35,829 bases of DNA from Candidatus Zhuqueibacterota bacterium (lineage in GTDB: Bacteria; Zhuqueibacterota; Zhuqueibacteria; Residuimicrobiales; Krinioviventaceae). Below, piece after piece: positions 35,789-35,829 of this stretch. Below the pieces are notes generated by a model. That model saw nothing but the letters and a program-made list of their open reading frames with translations, was not told the DNA's origin and did not search any database. How positions within the stretch are numbered: the first letter of the stretch is position 1; every line of letters begins with the position of its first letter. Location of the stretch: the NCBI GenBank assembly GCA_016928775.1, contig JAFGKD010000035.1:1-35829 (forward strand). The letters run 5' to 3'. The translations under genes and the position numbers were made by a program.

Positions 35789-35829
35789 CTGTTTTTATTG
35801 GACTTGTTGAATGTTTACAAAATGCTTGA

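Noticed and set aside
1..35829. Defence system, prophage or integrative element
   Set aside because: No integrase, transposase, nuclease-helicase pair, toxin-antitoxin pair or attachment repeat was seen; all genes look like resident metabolic, respiratory or envelope genes on one strand.

Overview
The window is a gene-dense bacterial chromosome segment of about 36 kb. Every gene I can support lies on the + strand, and no gap exceeds about 150 bases. Several genes point to a Gram-negative, aerobically respiring member of the FCB superphylum (Bacteroidota/Calditrichota/KSB1-like lineages). These are the Mla lipid transporter, a PorV-like outer-membrane barrel, a secreted protein with a sorting-tail-like C terminus, alternative complex III and an A2-type caa3 oxidase. 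The lineage is an inference from gene content, not a taxonomic test.

Layout. 1-128: a near-perfect palindrome built of CGGAT units, then a short element that recurs upstream of xylA. 129-4898: butyrate kinase copy 1, a DUF1189-like membrane protein, the mlaE-mlaF-mlaD lipid transporter and an S4-domain RNA-binding protein, tightly packed and probably co-transcribed. 5012-7721: glutamate dehydrogenase and xylose isomerase, the latter closed by a clear intrinsic terminator. 7796-22953: a complete terminal respiratory chain, namely heme O synthase, actABCDEF (quinol:cytochrome c oxidoreductase), a small conserved-looking membrane protein, Sco, cytochrome c oxidase subunits II-I-III-IV, heme A synthase, a second Sco and a DUF420 membrane protein. 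23053-26314: an unknown exported protein with a zinc-knuckle-like C terminus, a DUF4416 protein, purM and gpsA. 26407-28519: asnS, acylphosphatase and apt. 28665-30649: butyrate kinase copy 2 and phosphate butyryltransferase behind a perfect-consensus sigma70-type promoter. 30723-35699: a 997-residue secreted beta-propeller protein and a three-part PorV barrel-OmpA-AMIN fusion.

How the genes work together. The act-cox block encodes quinol oxidation, electron transfer through the ActA/ActE hemes to the cytochrome c domain fused to CoxB, oxygen reduction by CoxA, and the assembly factors (heme O/A synthesis, two Sco copper chaperones, DUF420). The buk-ptb pair interconverts butyryl-CoA (or branched acyl-CoA), acyl phosphate and free acid with ATP formation. 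The mla genes move phospholipid between membranes. The last two genes look like a secreted cargo and an envelope-anchored outer-membrane protein, plausibly linked to type IX-like secretion.

Most of the window is recognisable core biology. The parts most worth a second look are the PorV-OmpA-AMIN fusion with its neighbour, the 105-residue protein inside the respiratory operon, the 218-residue exported zinc-knuckle protein, the divergent second butyrate kinase, a pair of identical promoter-like sites, and several intergenic repeat elements. I see no CRISPR array, rRNA, tRNA, transposase or phage gene.
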